From: Magnetococcales bacterium
Lineage (GTDB): Bacteria; Pseudomonadota; Magnetococcia; Magnetococcales; Magnetaquicoccaceae
NCBI GenBank assembly: GCA_015231755.1
Contig: JADGAZ010000014.1
Coordinates: 1 to 64,000, forward strand
Length of the DNA: 64,000 nucleotides
Direction of reading: 5' to 3'
The notes beneath the pieces were generated by a model. That model ran no database searches and was not told the DNA's origin. It saw only the letters and a program-made list of their open reading frames with translations. This document shows, piece after piece, positions 43,388-52,829 of the stretch. Positions within the stretch are counted from its first letter, which is position 1. Every line of letters begins with the position of its first letter. Both the position numbers and the translations under genes were made by a program.

Positions 43388-45679
43388 ATGAAACTGTCAA
43401 GCCGGATTCGACTGCGAGACAAATTCGTATTGCTGTTGATTTTTCCTGTCTGCGGATTGTTGTGGTTTGGTCTTTGGCAGGTGCAGGACAGACAGGCGTT
43501 GGCAAGGCAGGCCACGGACATGGAACAACTGGTGGGATTGGGCATCCGCTTGAGTGCCCTGGTCCATGAACTGCAAAAGGAACGTGGCCTCTCCTCCGGT
43601 TTCCTGGCCAGCAAGGGGGGCAAATTCCGGGATGAATTGGGCAAACAGCGACAGGAAACCGACGACCGGAAAAAACTTCTCGGCATCTTTCTGAAAGAAT
43701 TTCCGGCACAGGCTTTCGGCTCCGGATTGAAACAGGATCTGCAACGGACCGAAGCGGAACTGGAAAAATTGTCCGACCTGCGTGGACAGGTGGACGGGCT
43801 GACCCTGACCCCTCCCCAGGCCATGAGCTTTTACACGACGCTCAATGGATACACCCTGGATCTGGCAGGACGCTTTCCGACCCTGACCGTCAACAGCGAA
43901 TTGTCCACCCAGGCCTCCGCGTACATCAATTTTCTGTTGACCAAAGAGCGCATCGGTCTGGAACGGGCCATGCTCAATGCCGTTTTCTCCTCGGATCGGT
44001 TCGCGCCGGGGACTTTTGCCCACTTCGCTCAACTGGTGGGGGAGCAGGAGGCCTATCAGCGTGTTTTCGTTGGACTGGCCACCCCTGCCCAACGCGCCCT
44101 GCTGGAAACGAAATCCCAGGATCCCGATGTGGCCGAAGCCATCCGTATGCGACAAATCGCCATGGAAAAGGGGGATCAGGGTGGATTCGGGATCGATTCT
44201 TCCCGCTGGTTCTCCGTCATGACACGGAAAATCGAACGCTACAAAGAGGTCGAAGACAGCTTGTCACAGGAGCTTGAGACCCGCGCCCGCCGTTTGAGTC
44301 AGGAGGCGCGTCGTGTCTTGTGGATGGTTTCCGTTGCCGTGGGAAGCATTCTGTTGGTGGTTGCCTTCTTGTCGGTTGTGATTGTGCGGGCCATCCAGGG
44401 ACAACTGGGCGGGGAGCCGGAAATGGTTCGCAATCTGGTTGAACGGGTGGCCAATGGTGATCTGTCGGAACGGGTGGATCCTCAGGCGCAAGGCATTCTG
44501 GGTTCCATCGGCACCATGGTGAACAATCTGCGCGGCACCATTGCCACCATTGCCAATATTGGAGATCAGGTGGTTCAGGAAAGCGAAACCATCAGCGACA
44601 GTTCGGCTCAGGTTTCCCAGGGGTCCAGCCGTCAGGCGGCGGCCATTGAACAGACATCTGCCGCCATGGAACAGATGACCGCGGCGGTGCGCAACAACGC
44701 CGACAATGCGACCCGCACCGAAACCATGGCGGTGCAGGCCGCCACCGGTGCCCGACGCAGTGGCGCGGTGGTGGTGCAAGCGGTGGAAGCGATGCGAAAC
44801 ATCGCCTCGCGCATCACCATTATTGAAGAGATCGCCCGTCAGACCAATCTGCTGGCTCTGAACGCCGCCATCGAGGCGGCCCGGGCGGGAGAGCATGGAA
44901 AAGGCTTTGCCGTAGTGGCCGCCGAAGTGCGCAAACTCGCCGAACGCAGCCAGCAGGCCGCCGGTGAGATCAACCAGATCTCCTCTTCCAGCATGGCCGT
45001 GGCGGAAGAGGCGTCATTGTTGCTGGAACGACTGGCACCGGATATCGAGGAGACCGCCGCTTTGGTCCGTGCGATTGCCCATGCCTCCCAGGAACAAAGC
45101 CAAGGGATCTCCCAGGTCAATCACGCCTTGCAGGAATTGAACGATGTCATCCAGGACAACGCCGGAGCGGCTGAACGATTCGCCCAGGGAGCCGATAGCC
45201 TGGCCGAACAGGCAAACAAGCTGCAAGGGGTGTTTACCTTCTTCCGTCTGGATGACGCCTCGGGAAAAGCCGATGAGATCTTCCCCTGGAGCGATCGGAT
45301 GCGCATCAATGTGCGTGAAGTCGATGCCCAACATCAACGCCTGGTGGAAATGGTGAATCAGGTCTATCGGTTGATCAAAAACGGGGCGTTCGAGGAGGCG
45401 TTGACCAAAGTTTTGCCGGAACTGCTGGAATATACCAAGTTCCATTTTGGTTTCGAGGAACAATTGTTTGCCCAATACGGCTATCCTCAGGCGGCGGATC
45501 ACGCCCGTCTTCACGTCAAGTTGGTCGAACAGGCTTTGGCGTTCGTGCCTCGCGTGCAGGGGGGGGATCGGGCTGTGGCTTTTGAATTGTTGGGATTCCT
45601 GAAACAATGGTTGACCAAACACATCTTGAAGTCCGACAAACATTATGCCGGCTTCCTGAACAAAAAGGGTGTCTATTGA
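43388..45679 (+). CDS. Chemoreceptor with NIT-type sensor and C-terminal hemerythrin
   Basis: The 763-residue protein has a membrane segment (about 14-32) and a periplasmic helical nitrate/nitrite-sensing (NIT-like) domain (about 50-295, containing [16 protein letters not shown] and [12 protein letters not shown]). A second membrane segment (about 311-334), a HAMP domain and a methyl-accepting signalling domain with the hairpin tip [22 protein letters not shown] follow. The final 130 residues form a bacteriohemerythrin domain with the di-iron ligand pattern H in DAQHQRL, H and E in FHFGFEE, two H in DHARLH, and H with D in KHILKSD. Hemerythrin binds O2 at a di-iron site, so the receptor may read both a periplasmic ligand and cytoplasmic O2 and signal to CheA. 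Confidence 0.95.
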   Translation: MKLSSRIRLRDKFVLLLIFPVCGLLWFGLWQVQDRQALARQATDMEQLVGLGIRLSALVHELQKERGLSSGFLASKGGKFRDELGKQRQETDDRKKLLGIFLKEFPAQAFGSGLKQDLQRTEAELEKLSDLRGQVDGLTLTPPQAMSFYTTLNGYTLDLAGRFPTLTVNSELSTQASAYINFLLTKERIGLERAMLNAVFSSDRFAPGTFAHFAQLVGEQEAYQRVFVGLATPAQRALLETKSQDPDVAEAIRMRQIAMEKGDQGGFGIDSSRWFSVMTRKIERYKEVEDSLSQELETRARRLSQEARRVLWMVSVAVGSILLVVAFLSVVIVRAIQGQLGGEPEMVRNLVERVANGDLSERVDPQAQGILGSIGTMVNNLRGTIATIANIGDQVVQESETISDSSAQVSQGSSRQAAAIEQTSAAMEQMTAAVRNNADNATRTETMAVQAATGARRSGAVVVQAVEAMRNIASRITIIEEIARQTNLLALNAAIEAARAGEHGKGFAVVAAEVRKLAERSQQAAGEINQISSSSMAVAEEASLLLERLAPDIEETAALVRAIAHASQEQSQGISQVNHALQELNDVIQDNAGAAERFAQGADSLAEQANKLQGVFTFFRLDDASGKADEIFPWSDRMRINVREVDAQHQRLVEMVNQVYRLIKNGAFEEALTKVLPELLEYTKFHFGFEEQLFAQYGYPQAADHARLHVKLVEQALAFVPRVQGGDRAVAFELLGFLKQWLTKHILKSDKHYAGFLNKKGVY

Positions 45680-45753
45680 CCGGGCCGTCCGTGGTCACCT
45701 GAACGCTGAAGGGGGGGATTCATGCCCTCATGATGCCCCCCCATTGGAGACAC

Positions 45754-45787
45754 AAACGGATCCGCCTGTGGTCCATCCCGTTTTTTT
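45754..45787 (+). terminator. Possible terminator between the chemoreceptor and hybrid kinase genes
   Basis: Short arms AAACGG (45754-45759) and CCGTTT (45778-45783) are followed by a T-run to 45787. The stem is short. A second GC-rich pairing (G7 at about 45712-45718 with C7 near 45736-45742) lies just before it. Confidence 0.4.
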
Positions 45788-45811
45788 GATCCTTGTGTTG
45801 GGCCCCTCCCC

Positions 45812-47830
45812 TCACGATGACAACAAACTCCGTTTTGCGGCAACATGGCTGATCACCTCCAGCAACCGGTTGCGACGCACGGGTTTGCTGACGTGGAGAT
45901 CACAACCGACCTCCTGTGCCTTCTCGACCATACACCGGGTCGCGTGACCGGTCAGCGCGACAATGATGGTGGGTTTCCATCCCATTTCTTGTTCCCAGGC
46001 GCGAATACTCCGAGTGGCCTCCAGACCGTCCATGACCGGCATCTGGATATCCATCAAAACCAGATCGCATCCACCTTTCTTGAATTTTTCGAGACATTCC
46101 AGACCATTGGTGGCAAGGCTCAGCCGATGTTCCGTTTGGTCGAGAAACGCATCGATCAGGATAAGGTTTTCCTGCGCGTCGTCGGCGCATAAAATGGAAA
46201 GCGACCTCTCAGGCTGGACGATCTCCGTCGTCACATCCCAATAAGACGGTTTTGGAATCGACGGCTCTTCCATTTCCGGGAGGGGAATGAAAACAGAAAA
46301 GGAACTGCCCTTGCCGAGAATGCTTTCCACCTGGATGCGCCCACCCATTTTCTCGCTCAAATGACGACAGATGCTCAATCCAAGACCCGTGCCCCCGAAT
46401 CGTCGGGTGGTGCTGGCATCGGACTGGACAAAAGGTTGAAAAATATCGTCCAGCTTGTCCTCCGGGATACCCACACCGGTATCCGTCACGGTCAACCTGG
46501 TCCATTCTCCTTCTCCTCTCGAAATCTCCAGGCGGACTGCCCCTTTTTCCGTGAATTTAAGCGCATTGCCCAGCAGGTTCAGCAGGATTTGTCTCAGACG
46601 GTCCGGGTCTCCGCGCACGAAACGGGGGATGGTTTCGTCCATGGTCACACTCCAGTCAATCCCTTTGGTCTTGGCGCGCAAACCGAGGATTTCCAGGGTT
46701 CCTTGCACCAGATCCGGAAAGTCGAACGTCGCGTTTTCAAGGTGCAACTGGCCTGCTTCGATTTTGGAGATGTCCAGAATATCATTGATGAGCGCAAGCA
46801 GTGAATCCCCGGCCCGTTTCAACAATTGGACATGGTGCATCGTCTCCGCATCGAGTGTGGAGGTGCCAAGCAAATCGGTCACACCGATGATGGTGTTCAT
46901 GGGCGTGCGAATTTCATGACTCATGGCGGCCAGAAAGGCACTTTTGGCGTGATTGGCCGAATCGGCTTTCTGTACCGCCTGTTCCAATTCCAACAGCAAC
47001 CGTCTGCGTTCGGTCACATCCCGCACGGTCAGGCAGTAACCCGCCAGTTGGTGACGCTGATCCAACACACCGGAAACCCGACCCTCCAGAAAATGGATGC
47101 CATCCCTTTTTTCGACCTGCATTTCAAACCGATGTTCCGCCTGGGCCCGCACATTCTGAATGGCTTGCATCCAATGCTGCTCATCCACCGCAAACCGTTT
47201 ATGAAACTCACGCACATCATGTCCCAGCGTCTCTTCCTGCGTGATGCCCAGCAGTGTGGCGGCCATGGGATTGAAGTATTGCACGATCAAGTCGAGATCG
47301 GCGGTGATGATGGCCAGATCCGTGGCAGAGCGCAACACATTGTCCATATGGAGACTTTTTTCGACCAGCGCGGCTTCCGCCGCACGGCGACGCCTTTCGG
47401 ATTGCGCCAGTTCCAGGGCGTAATGGAGAGAGCGGGATAAAACCTCCGGGGAAAGATGCTCCTTGACCAGATAGTCCGCCGCACCGAATTTCATCAAGGT
47501 GACGGCGATCTCCTCGTCACCGCATCCGGTCAGAAAAACGATAGGGGTTTCGATCCCGGACCCGCGCATTTCCTGCAACAACTCCAATCCTGTGTTGGCA
47601 CCCAACCGGTAGTCGAAGAAACAGAGATCGAACGATTGACTGCGCAAACATTCCAGTGCGATCGAATAGGTGGGGGCACACGTCAGATGATGGGGACGGT
47701 CGGTCATCCCCCGCATCAGGTGACGACGAAAAACCGTGGCGTCGGTCTCCTCGTCTTCGACAAGCAGCAAGCGGATCGTCACGGCGGGCATGTTGTTGTC
47801 TTTCGATAAAGTGTGTTGAGAGGCCAGCAT
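45812..47830 (-). CDS. Hybrid histidine kinase: REC-PAS-HisKA-HATPase-REC
   Basis: The 672-residue soluble protein has an N-terminal receiver (D73 acceptor, K123), a PAS domain (about 160-275) and a HisKA dimerisation domain with H305 in MSHEIRTP. A HATPase domain with N422 and the GTGLGL lid (about 400-520) and a C-terminal receiver with D594 and KP follow. The front receiver suggests it is itself controlled by a kinase. It begins 6 nt after the GGDEF gene and is last in the eight-gene minus-strand run. No ribosome binding site is clear, and an ATG at 47791 is an alternative start. Confidence 0.92.
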   Translation of the reverse strand: MLASQHTLSKDNNMPAVTIRLLLVEDEETDATVFRRHLMRGMTDRPHHLTCAPTYSIALECLRSQSFDLCFFDYRLGANTGLELLQEMRGSGIETPIVFLTGCGDEEIAVTLMKFGAADYLVKEHLSPEVLSRSLHYALELAQSERRRRAAEAALVEKSLHMDNVLRSATDLAIITADLDLIVQYFNPMAATLLGITQEETLGHDVREFHKRFAVDEQHWMQAIQNVRAQAEHRFEMQVEKRDGIHFLEGRVSGVLDQRHQLAGYCLTVRDVTERRRLLLELEQAVQKADSANHAKSAFLAAMSHEIRTPMNTIIGVTDLLGTSTLDAETMHHVQLLKRAGDSLLALINDILDISKIEAGQLHLENATFDFPDLVQGTLEILGLRAKTKGIDWSVTMDETIPRFVRGDPDRLRQILLNLLGNALKFTEKGAVRLEISRGEGEWTRLTVTDTGVGIPEDKLDDIFQPFVQSDASTTRRFGGTGLGLSICRHLSEKMGGRIQVESILGKGSSFSVFIPLPEMEEPSIPKPSYWDVTTEIVQPERSLSILCADDAQENLILIDAFLDQTEHRLSLATNGLECLEKFKKGGCDLVLMDIQMPVMDGLEATRSIRAWEQEMGWKPTIIVALTGHATRCMVEKAQEVGCDLHVSKPVRRNRLLEVISHVAAKRSLLSS

Positions 47831-47835
47831 GATTT

Positions 47836-49668
47836 TCAGTTCTCGACGGCTGACTGCATCAGGGCAGGATTGAAAAAGTGAAAAGTCGCTCGTCCCGCAT
47901 TCTTGGAACGATACATCGCCTCATCCGCACATTTCAGGAGCGATTCCACCGTGTTGCCGTCTTCCGGGAACACGGCGATGCCGATACTGCCGGAAATATG
48001 CGCCTCCCGACCATGCGGGAAAAACGGACGCGTCAATTGTTCAAGGATTTTGGTCGCGATCGGTTGCGCCAATTCCGGATGGGCCACATCGTGAAGAATG
48101 ACGGTAAACTCGTCTCCTCCCAGACGTGCCACGGTGTCGGAACGACGCACGCACAATGCGATGCGCCGGGCCGCCTCCCGCAGCAGCGCATCGCCCGCAT
48201 CGTGGCCCAGGGTGTCGTTGACCTCTTTGAAACGGTCCAGATCCACAAACATCAACACCATGTGGGCTTCGTTCCGTCCTGCCAGAGCCACGGCCTGACT
48301 CAAACGATCATCAAACAGACGACGGTTGGGAAGCCCGGTCAGTGTGTCGTATTCGGCTTGAGTGCGCAATCTCTCCTCCAGCTCTTTGCGCAAGGTGATG
48401 TCCTGCTGCACCGAGACGAAGCGGGTCACACCACCAAAACGATCACGAACCGGTGAGATGGTGGTTTCCTGAATATACCGGGAGCCATCCTTGCGGCGAT
48501 CCACCATTTCGCCGCGCCAGACATGGCCATCCAGAATGGTGTTCCAAAGATCCTGGTAGAATGCATTGTCATGATGCCCTGATTTGAGAATACGCGGGGT
48601 GGCGTCCCGAATGTTCTCCCGGGTGTAACCGGTGATGCGGGTAAACGCAGGATTGGCCCAGAGAAAAATTCCCTGGGAATCGGTGATGAAAATGGCATTG
48701 GCGGCGGTTTCCAGGGCGGTGGCCTGGAGGCGCATCAATTCTTCGATTTTTTCCCGTTGCAAAGCGGCGCCCAGAGTACTGGCGGCGGTGCGCAGGGCAT
48801 CCAGTTCCATGGATGACCACTCCCGGTCCGCGCTGCGTTCATCGAACCGCAACACGCCCCACCAGGCGCCATCGACGAATACCGGAATCAGCACCGAAGC
48901 GTGGATTCCCATGGACTGCAACCATACCGCTTCCGGTTCCGGAAATTCCGTGGCGCGACAAAAGAAAGGTTTGCCATTGGCCAGTATTCCCGTCCAGTTC
49001 TGATTCTCGGCCTCTCCGTAATGGAAATCCGGATGATCGGAATGGCGGACGGCGGACCGCAACGCCTCCTCGACCCACTCGAACAGGGGTTGGGCACCGA
49101 GTCTTCCCTGCGGGGACATCCTGTTTTGCAGCAAACCGACCCGGCATGCGACCGATGCGCGTCCAAAGGCGGTCAGCAGGCGACTCATGCCGTCGCGCCA
49201 ATCCGAAGACTTGAGCAAGGTTTCCGTGGACAGGGTCAAGGCGTTGAGAATGGCGTCCCGGTGACGCAGTGCGCGTCGGTCCTGAATGCGCTGCACCACG
49301 AACCGGAGGACATGTTCGAGTCCTTCCGCCGACAGGGTGCTTTTGGTCATGTAATCGAGCACTCCGGCACGCAACGACTGGACTGCCACCTCCTCGTCCC
49401 CATGACCGGTCAGCAGAATAAAGGCGCAATCCCGACGCATCTCGTCGGAAAGTCCGCGCACCAGGTCGAGTCCGGTGCCGACATCCAACAAAAAGTCCGT
49501 AAACGCCACGTCCGGTGCGAAGGAGGACAGTGCTTCCGTGGCTTCCTGGGCGGTCGAACACTCCCGACAGGTGATATGCCATCCGGAAAGCTGTTTCAAC
49601 AGTCGGACGAGACGCCGACTGTCCGCCGGATTGTCATCGACCACCAGAATCTTGATGGAATGGCTCAT
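47836..49668 (-). CDS. Response regulator diguanylate cyclase: REC-GAF-PAS-GGDEF
   Basis: The 610-residue protein has a receiver (D58, K109), a GAF-like region (about 140-305), a PAS domain (about 312-430) and a GGDEF domain (about 438-605). GGDEF at 517-521 is intact, and the product-inhibition site RxxD (R508-D511) sits five residues before it, so it should make c-di-GMP under feedback control. AAGGAG is 8 nt before the ATG. It follows the small response regulator by 19 nt. It is the most likely output of the upstream kinases. Confidence 0.94.
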   Translation of the reverse strand: MSHSIKILVVDDNPADSRRLVRLLKQLSGWHITCRECSTAQEATEALSSFAPDVAFTDFLLDVGTGLDLVRGLSDEMRRDCAFILLTGHGDEEVAVQSLRAGVLDYMTKSTLSAEGLEHVLRFVVQRIQDRRALRHRDAILNALTLSTETLLKSSDWRDGMSRLLTAFGRASVACRVGLLQNRMSPQGRLGAQPLFEWVEEALRSAVRHSDHPDFHYGEAENQNWTGILANGKPFFCRATEFPEPEAVWLQSMGIHASVLIPVFVDGAWWGVLRFDERSADREWSSMELDALRTAASTLGAALQREKIEELMRLQATALETAANAIFITDSQGIFLWANPAFTRITGYTRENIRDATPRILKSGHHDNAFYQDLWNTILDGHVWRGEMVDRRKDGSRYIQETTISPVRDRFGGVTRFVSVQQDITLRKELEERLRTQAEYDTLTGLPNRRLFDDRLSQAVALAGRNEAHMVLMFVDLDRFKEVNDTLGHDAGDALLREAARRIALCVRRSDTVARLGGDEFTVILHDVAHPELAQPIATKILEQLTRPFFPHGREAHISGSIGIAVFPEDGNTVESLLKCADEAMYRSKNAGRATFHFFNPALMQSAVEN

Positions 49669-49687
49669 GGCTCTTGCTCCTTCGCTA

Positions 49688-50149
49688 TCAGTGACCAGAG
49701 GGAATGATCACCAATTCAAACCAGAACTCTTCCAGCTTCTGTATCGTTTCCATGAATCGGCTCGGTTCCACCGGTTTGCTGATGAACGCATTGGCTCCAT
49801 GGCCATAAGAGGCCATCACATCCCGTTCCTGATCGGAGGTGGTCAGAATGACCACCGGCAGAGTGCGCAGACTGGGAGTGGCACGAATCTGCCTCAACAC
49901 CTCCAGTCCATCCATTTTGGGCATGTTGATATCCAGCAACAACAGGTCCGGACGCGGATAAGCCTGAGTGTCCGCATACCGGCCCTGGTTTCTTAGAAAC
50001 TCCAGACAGGCTTCGCCGTCATCGACGATGAAAAGCCGCACCGCCAGCATGGCTTTGGCGAACCCGCGTTGCACGGTGCGTTGGTCCGGTTCGTTGTCTT
50101 CAGCCAACAACACGTTGGCCGGTCTTCCGGTTTTGGTCATAAAATTCAT
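49688..50149 (-). CDS. Single-domain CheY/Rcp1-like response regulator
   Basis: The 153-residue protein is a stand-alone receiver with the acidic pocket AEDN near residue 17, phospho-acceptor D73 in LLDINMPKMDG and K125 in FISKP. The long beta4-alpha4 part (TTSDQERDVMASYGHGAN) and overall form match the Rcp1-like regulators paired with phytochrome-type kinases. Both nearby kinases have the matching ASHDLQEPLR phospho-histidine motif. AGAGGA precedes the ATG at 50149 by about 5 nt. It probably passes phosphate between the kinases and the downstream proteins. Confidence 0.93.
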   Translation of the reverse strand: MNFMTKTGRPANVLLAEDNEPDQRTVQRGFAKAMLAVRLFIVDDGEACLEFLRNQGRYADTQAYPRPDLLLLDINMPKMDGLEVLRQIRATPSLRTLPVVILTTSDQERDVMASYGHGANAFISKPVEPSRFMETIQKLEEFWFELVIIPSGH

Positions 50150-50215
50150 GCCATCCTCTCTCGTCTCTGGTGCCATATCAAGTCATCCTGCCTTGCGGGC
50201 AAGGATCACCACAAA

Positions 50216-51778
50216 TCATCCACGTTGCACAACCGCATCGCATGCGGCCCCGTCGTTTTCATGGGGAAGGAACAGCACAAAAACAGTACCCTGGGCGGGG
50301 TGATCCGCCACCCGGATCTCCCCGCCATGGCGTCTGACCGCCTCCCGGACGATGGCCAGGCCAATGCCGGAGCCCGCATAATCCGCCCGCCGGTTCAACC
50401 GCTTGAAAGGCTGAAAAATCAGCTCCCGGTGACGGGGTTCAATGCCGATTCCCTGGTCGGCGATGCGGATCTCCCAACCGGTCGCCGTTTCCGTGGCGGA
50501 AATGTTCACCTTGGGGGGGGATTCAGGTCGGTAAAACTTGATAGCATTATCCACCAGATGTTGAAAGACATGGGTCAACAGGGTCACATCTCCTCGAATT
50601 CTGGGCAATCCATCCCAGACAACCCGCGCCCCGGCCTCTGCCACGGGTTGTTGCAACCGCCTCATCACTTCGCGCAAACAACTGTCCAGATCCACCAACC
50701 GCCAGGAAAGCTGTGTTCCCCGGGTGTGGGCATAGGCCGTCAGATCCTGAATCAAACGACGCATCCGAATGGCGGACTCCTGAATGAAACGCAGATCCTC
50801 CCGAACCTCCGCGCTGATGTCGTGGCCCAGGTCTCCCGGCAGGGCGGAGGTGTAATTCAGGATGATTCTCAAAGGTTCCTGCAAATCGTGGCTGGCGGCG
50901 AAATTGAAATTCTCCAGTTCCCGGTTGGCCGCCTGAAGTTCTTCCGCATAGCGGCGTGTTTCGAGCATCGCCTGTTCCATCTCCATTGTCCGCTCCCGGA
51001 CTTTTTCCTGAAGACCGGCGTTGGCGCCCAGGAGCAAATCGGTCATTCGGTTGAAAGAGGTGGATAATTGTCCAATTTCATCGTCGCTTTCCACGCAGAC
51101 GACACGTTCGCGTCGTCCCAGGGAGGTTTCGTCGGCGGCCTGGGTCAATGCCTGCAACGGCTTGATGATCTTGCGGCGTTGGTAATCGAGGGTCGCGCCG
51201 ATGAGCAGGGCGGCGAAAATCACCAATACGGCCAACTGAATTACGAACAGGGAACGGGAATGGCGCAAAGATTCCAATGTCCTGCCCGCCAGACGACTGA
51301 CATGCCCCATGATGTCCTCATGCAAGGCGTCCAGCATCTCCCCCTTGGCACGCCATTGCGCATACAAAAGGGTGATATGGGTTTCGTCTCCTGCCTCGAT
51401 CGCCGTGATGAACGCCTGGATAATGGCCTCCTGCCCGCTCCAGGCATCGGCGAACAGAGTCAGAAGACGACGCTCTTGATCGGTATCCAATCGTTCCGCC
51501 AATTTCTGGATGGTTTCTCGGAACTCTCTAAAATGGCTACTGATTTCCTCCAGATGTTTTTTGTCGGGTTTGTGGCGATGCGCGATTAGAATATTTTTTA
51601 TATGGCTGTCCAGGGTATTCAGACGAAAGGTCAGGTTGGTCACCCGGGCAATCCGGTCATTGGCCAGGGACATGTTGGCTTCCAGGTCACGAAAGGCGAT
51701 CAACAGCCAACCCATGACGCCGAAAAACAGTACGGCCAACAATACCACGGGCAGAGTGATCCGCACGCCGAGCTTCAC
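50216..51778 (-). CDS. Membrane sensor histidine kinase with HAMP domain
   Basis: The 520-residue protein has membrane segments at about 8-28 and 177-197 flanking a helical periplasmic domain of about 145 residues. A HAMP domain (about 198-252), a coiled coil, a phytochrome-type HisKA domain with H297 in AASHDLQEPLR and a HATPase domain with SGIGLAIV follow. The start is GTG with AGGA about 11 nt upstream, and no in-frame ATG is near. It lies 58 nt downstream of the solitary binding-protein gene, whose product could contact the periplasmic domain. Confidence 0.93.
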   Translation of the reverse strand: MKLGVRITLPVVLLAVLFFGVMGWLLIAFRDLEANMSLANDRIARVTNLTFRLNTLDSHIKNILIAHRHKPDKKHLEEISSHFREFRETIQKLAERLDTDQERRLLTLFADAWSGQEAIIQAFITAIEAGDETHITLLYAQWRAKGEMLDALHEDIMGHVSRLAGRTLESLRHSRSLFVIQLAVLVIFAALLIGATLDYQRRKIIKPLQALTQAADETSLGRRERVVCVESDDEIGQLSTSFNRMTDLLLGANAGLQEKVRERTMEMEQAMLETRRYAEELQAANRELENFNFAASHDLQEPLRIILNYTSALPGDLGHDISAEVREDLRFIQESAIRMRRLIQDLTAYAHTRGTQLSWRLVDLDSCLREVMRRLQQPVAEAGARVVWDGLPRIRGDVTLLTHVFQHLVDNAIKFYRPESPPKVNISATETATGWEIRIADQGIGIEPRHRELIFQPFKRLNRRADYAGSGIGLAIVREAVRRHGGEIRVADHPAQGTVFVLFLPHENDGAACDAVVQRG

Positions 51779-51836
51779 CGGGGCGTTTCCTCATGAGATT
51801 TGAAGAATAATAACTGCACGACTGCGTTCCTTGAAT

Positions 51837-52829
51837 TCACAAAATGGTGATGTATTCCGGTTTGACGCCTTCCAGGGGGGCGGGAAACAGGAAAGAACGA
51901 AAGTCGGGAACGGGACCGGGCAATCCACCCGCTTCCACGAACCAGGTCGCCTCCTGGCGCAAGATGGTCAACAGGATATTGTCCAACGTGAGAATGGGGG
52001 TGAAATCCCCTCGGATTTTGCGCATTTCCTCATCGTTGATGTTCAATCGTCTGGCGATCGCGGCGTAGGCCTCATCGGTTCTGCCGACCAGGAACGCTTC
52101 CGCCCGCAGCAAGGCGCGCAGCAGACGAGTCAGCGCTTCCTGTTTGGCGACGAGCGCCTCCCGGCGTCCGACGAGCAACGAAATCTCGGTGTAGACATCG
52201 GAGTGATACAAGGTGGCGTTGTCTTCTCCGATGGCCTGAACCGCCCGGTGGGTAAAGGGCGCCCAGGTGGCCACGGCGTCCACCGCTCCCGATTGCAAGG
52301 AGGCCACCATGCGATCCGGCGGAGTATCCACCAGCGTCACTTGAGACGTGGCGATGCCCTGACTGTTCAGGGAAGAGCGGAGAAAAAAAATACCGCTCGT
52401 ATTGAAGGTTACACCGATGCGTTTGCCGATCAGGTCAACCAGGGCGTCGATTTTCCGATCCTTGCGCGCCACCAGCGCCGTGTTGCGGGAGGATTGATGC
52501 AGGGTGGAAACCATGGCAATCGGTTCGCCCTTGAGGATGTTGAGGACTGCCACCGTTTCGTAGACCGTCGCAATATCCGCTTCGCCCTTCAGGGTTGCCG
52601 TCAGGGCATCCCGACCGACGGAAAAGTCCTTGAACGTCACCTCCAACCCTTCCTTGGCGAAGAATCCCTCGGCCTCAGCCAGAAAAAGCAGGCCAACCGT
52701 CGGCAGTTCCACAGAAGCGATGGTCAGTTTTTCCAGCTTGTCGCGGGAAAAAGCAAACAGGACAAAACCGGCAGGGATGAGCAGCAATCCGATCAGCAGC
52801 CATGAAATGCCGACCCGATTGTGCTTCAT
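51837..52829 (-). CDS. Membrane-anchored NitT/TauT-type substrate-binding protein
   Basis: The 330-residue protein has an N-terminal membrane anchor or uncleaved signal (WLLIGLLLIPAGFVLFAF). An NMT1/SsuA-like binding fold follows, containing TIASVELPTVGLLFLAEAEGFF, GEADIATVYETVAV and GAVDAVATWAPF. Such proteins bind nitrate, sulfonates, taurine or pyrimidine precursors for ABC importers, but no permease or ATPase gene is near. GGAGG is 7 nt before the ATG, which overlaps the upstream kinase stop as ATGA. I infer that it presents a ligand to the HAMP kinase rather than to a transporter. The ligand is unknown. Confidence 0.9.
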   Translation of the reverse strand: MKHNRVGISWLLIGLLLIPAGFVLFAFSRDKLEKLTIASVELPTVGLLFLAEAEGFFAKEGLEVTFKDFSVGRDALTATLKGEADIATVYETVAVLNILKGEPIAMVSTLHQSSRNTALVARKDRKIDALVDLIGKRIGVTFNTSGIFFLRSSLNSQGIATSQVTLVDTPPDRMVASLQSGAVDAVATWAPFTHRAVQAIGEDNATLYHSDVYTEISLLVGRREALVAKQEALTRLLRALLRAEAFLVGRTDEAYAAIARRLNINDEEMRKIRGDFTPILTLDNILLTILRQEATWFVEAGGLPGPVPDFRSFLFPAPLEGVKPEYITIL

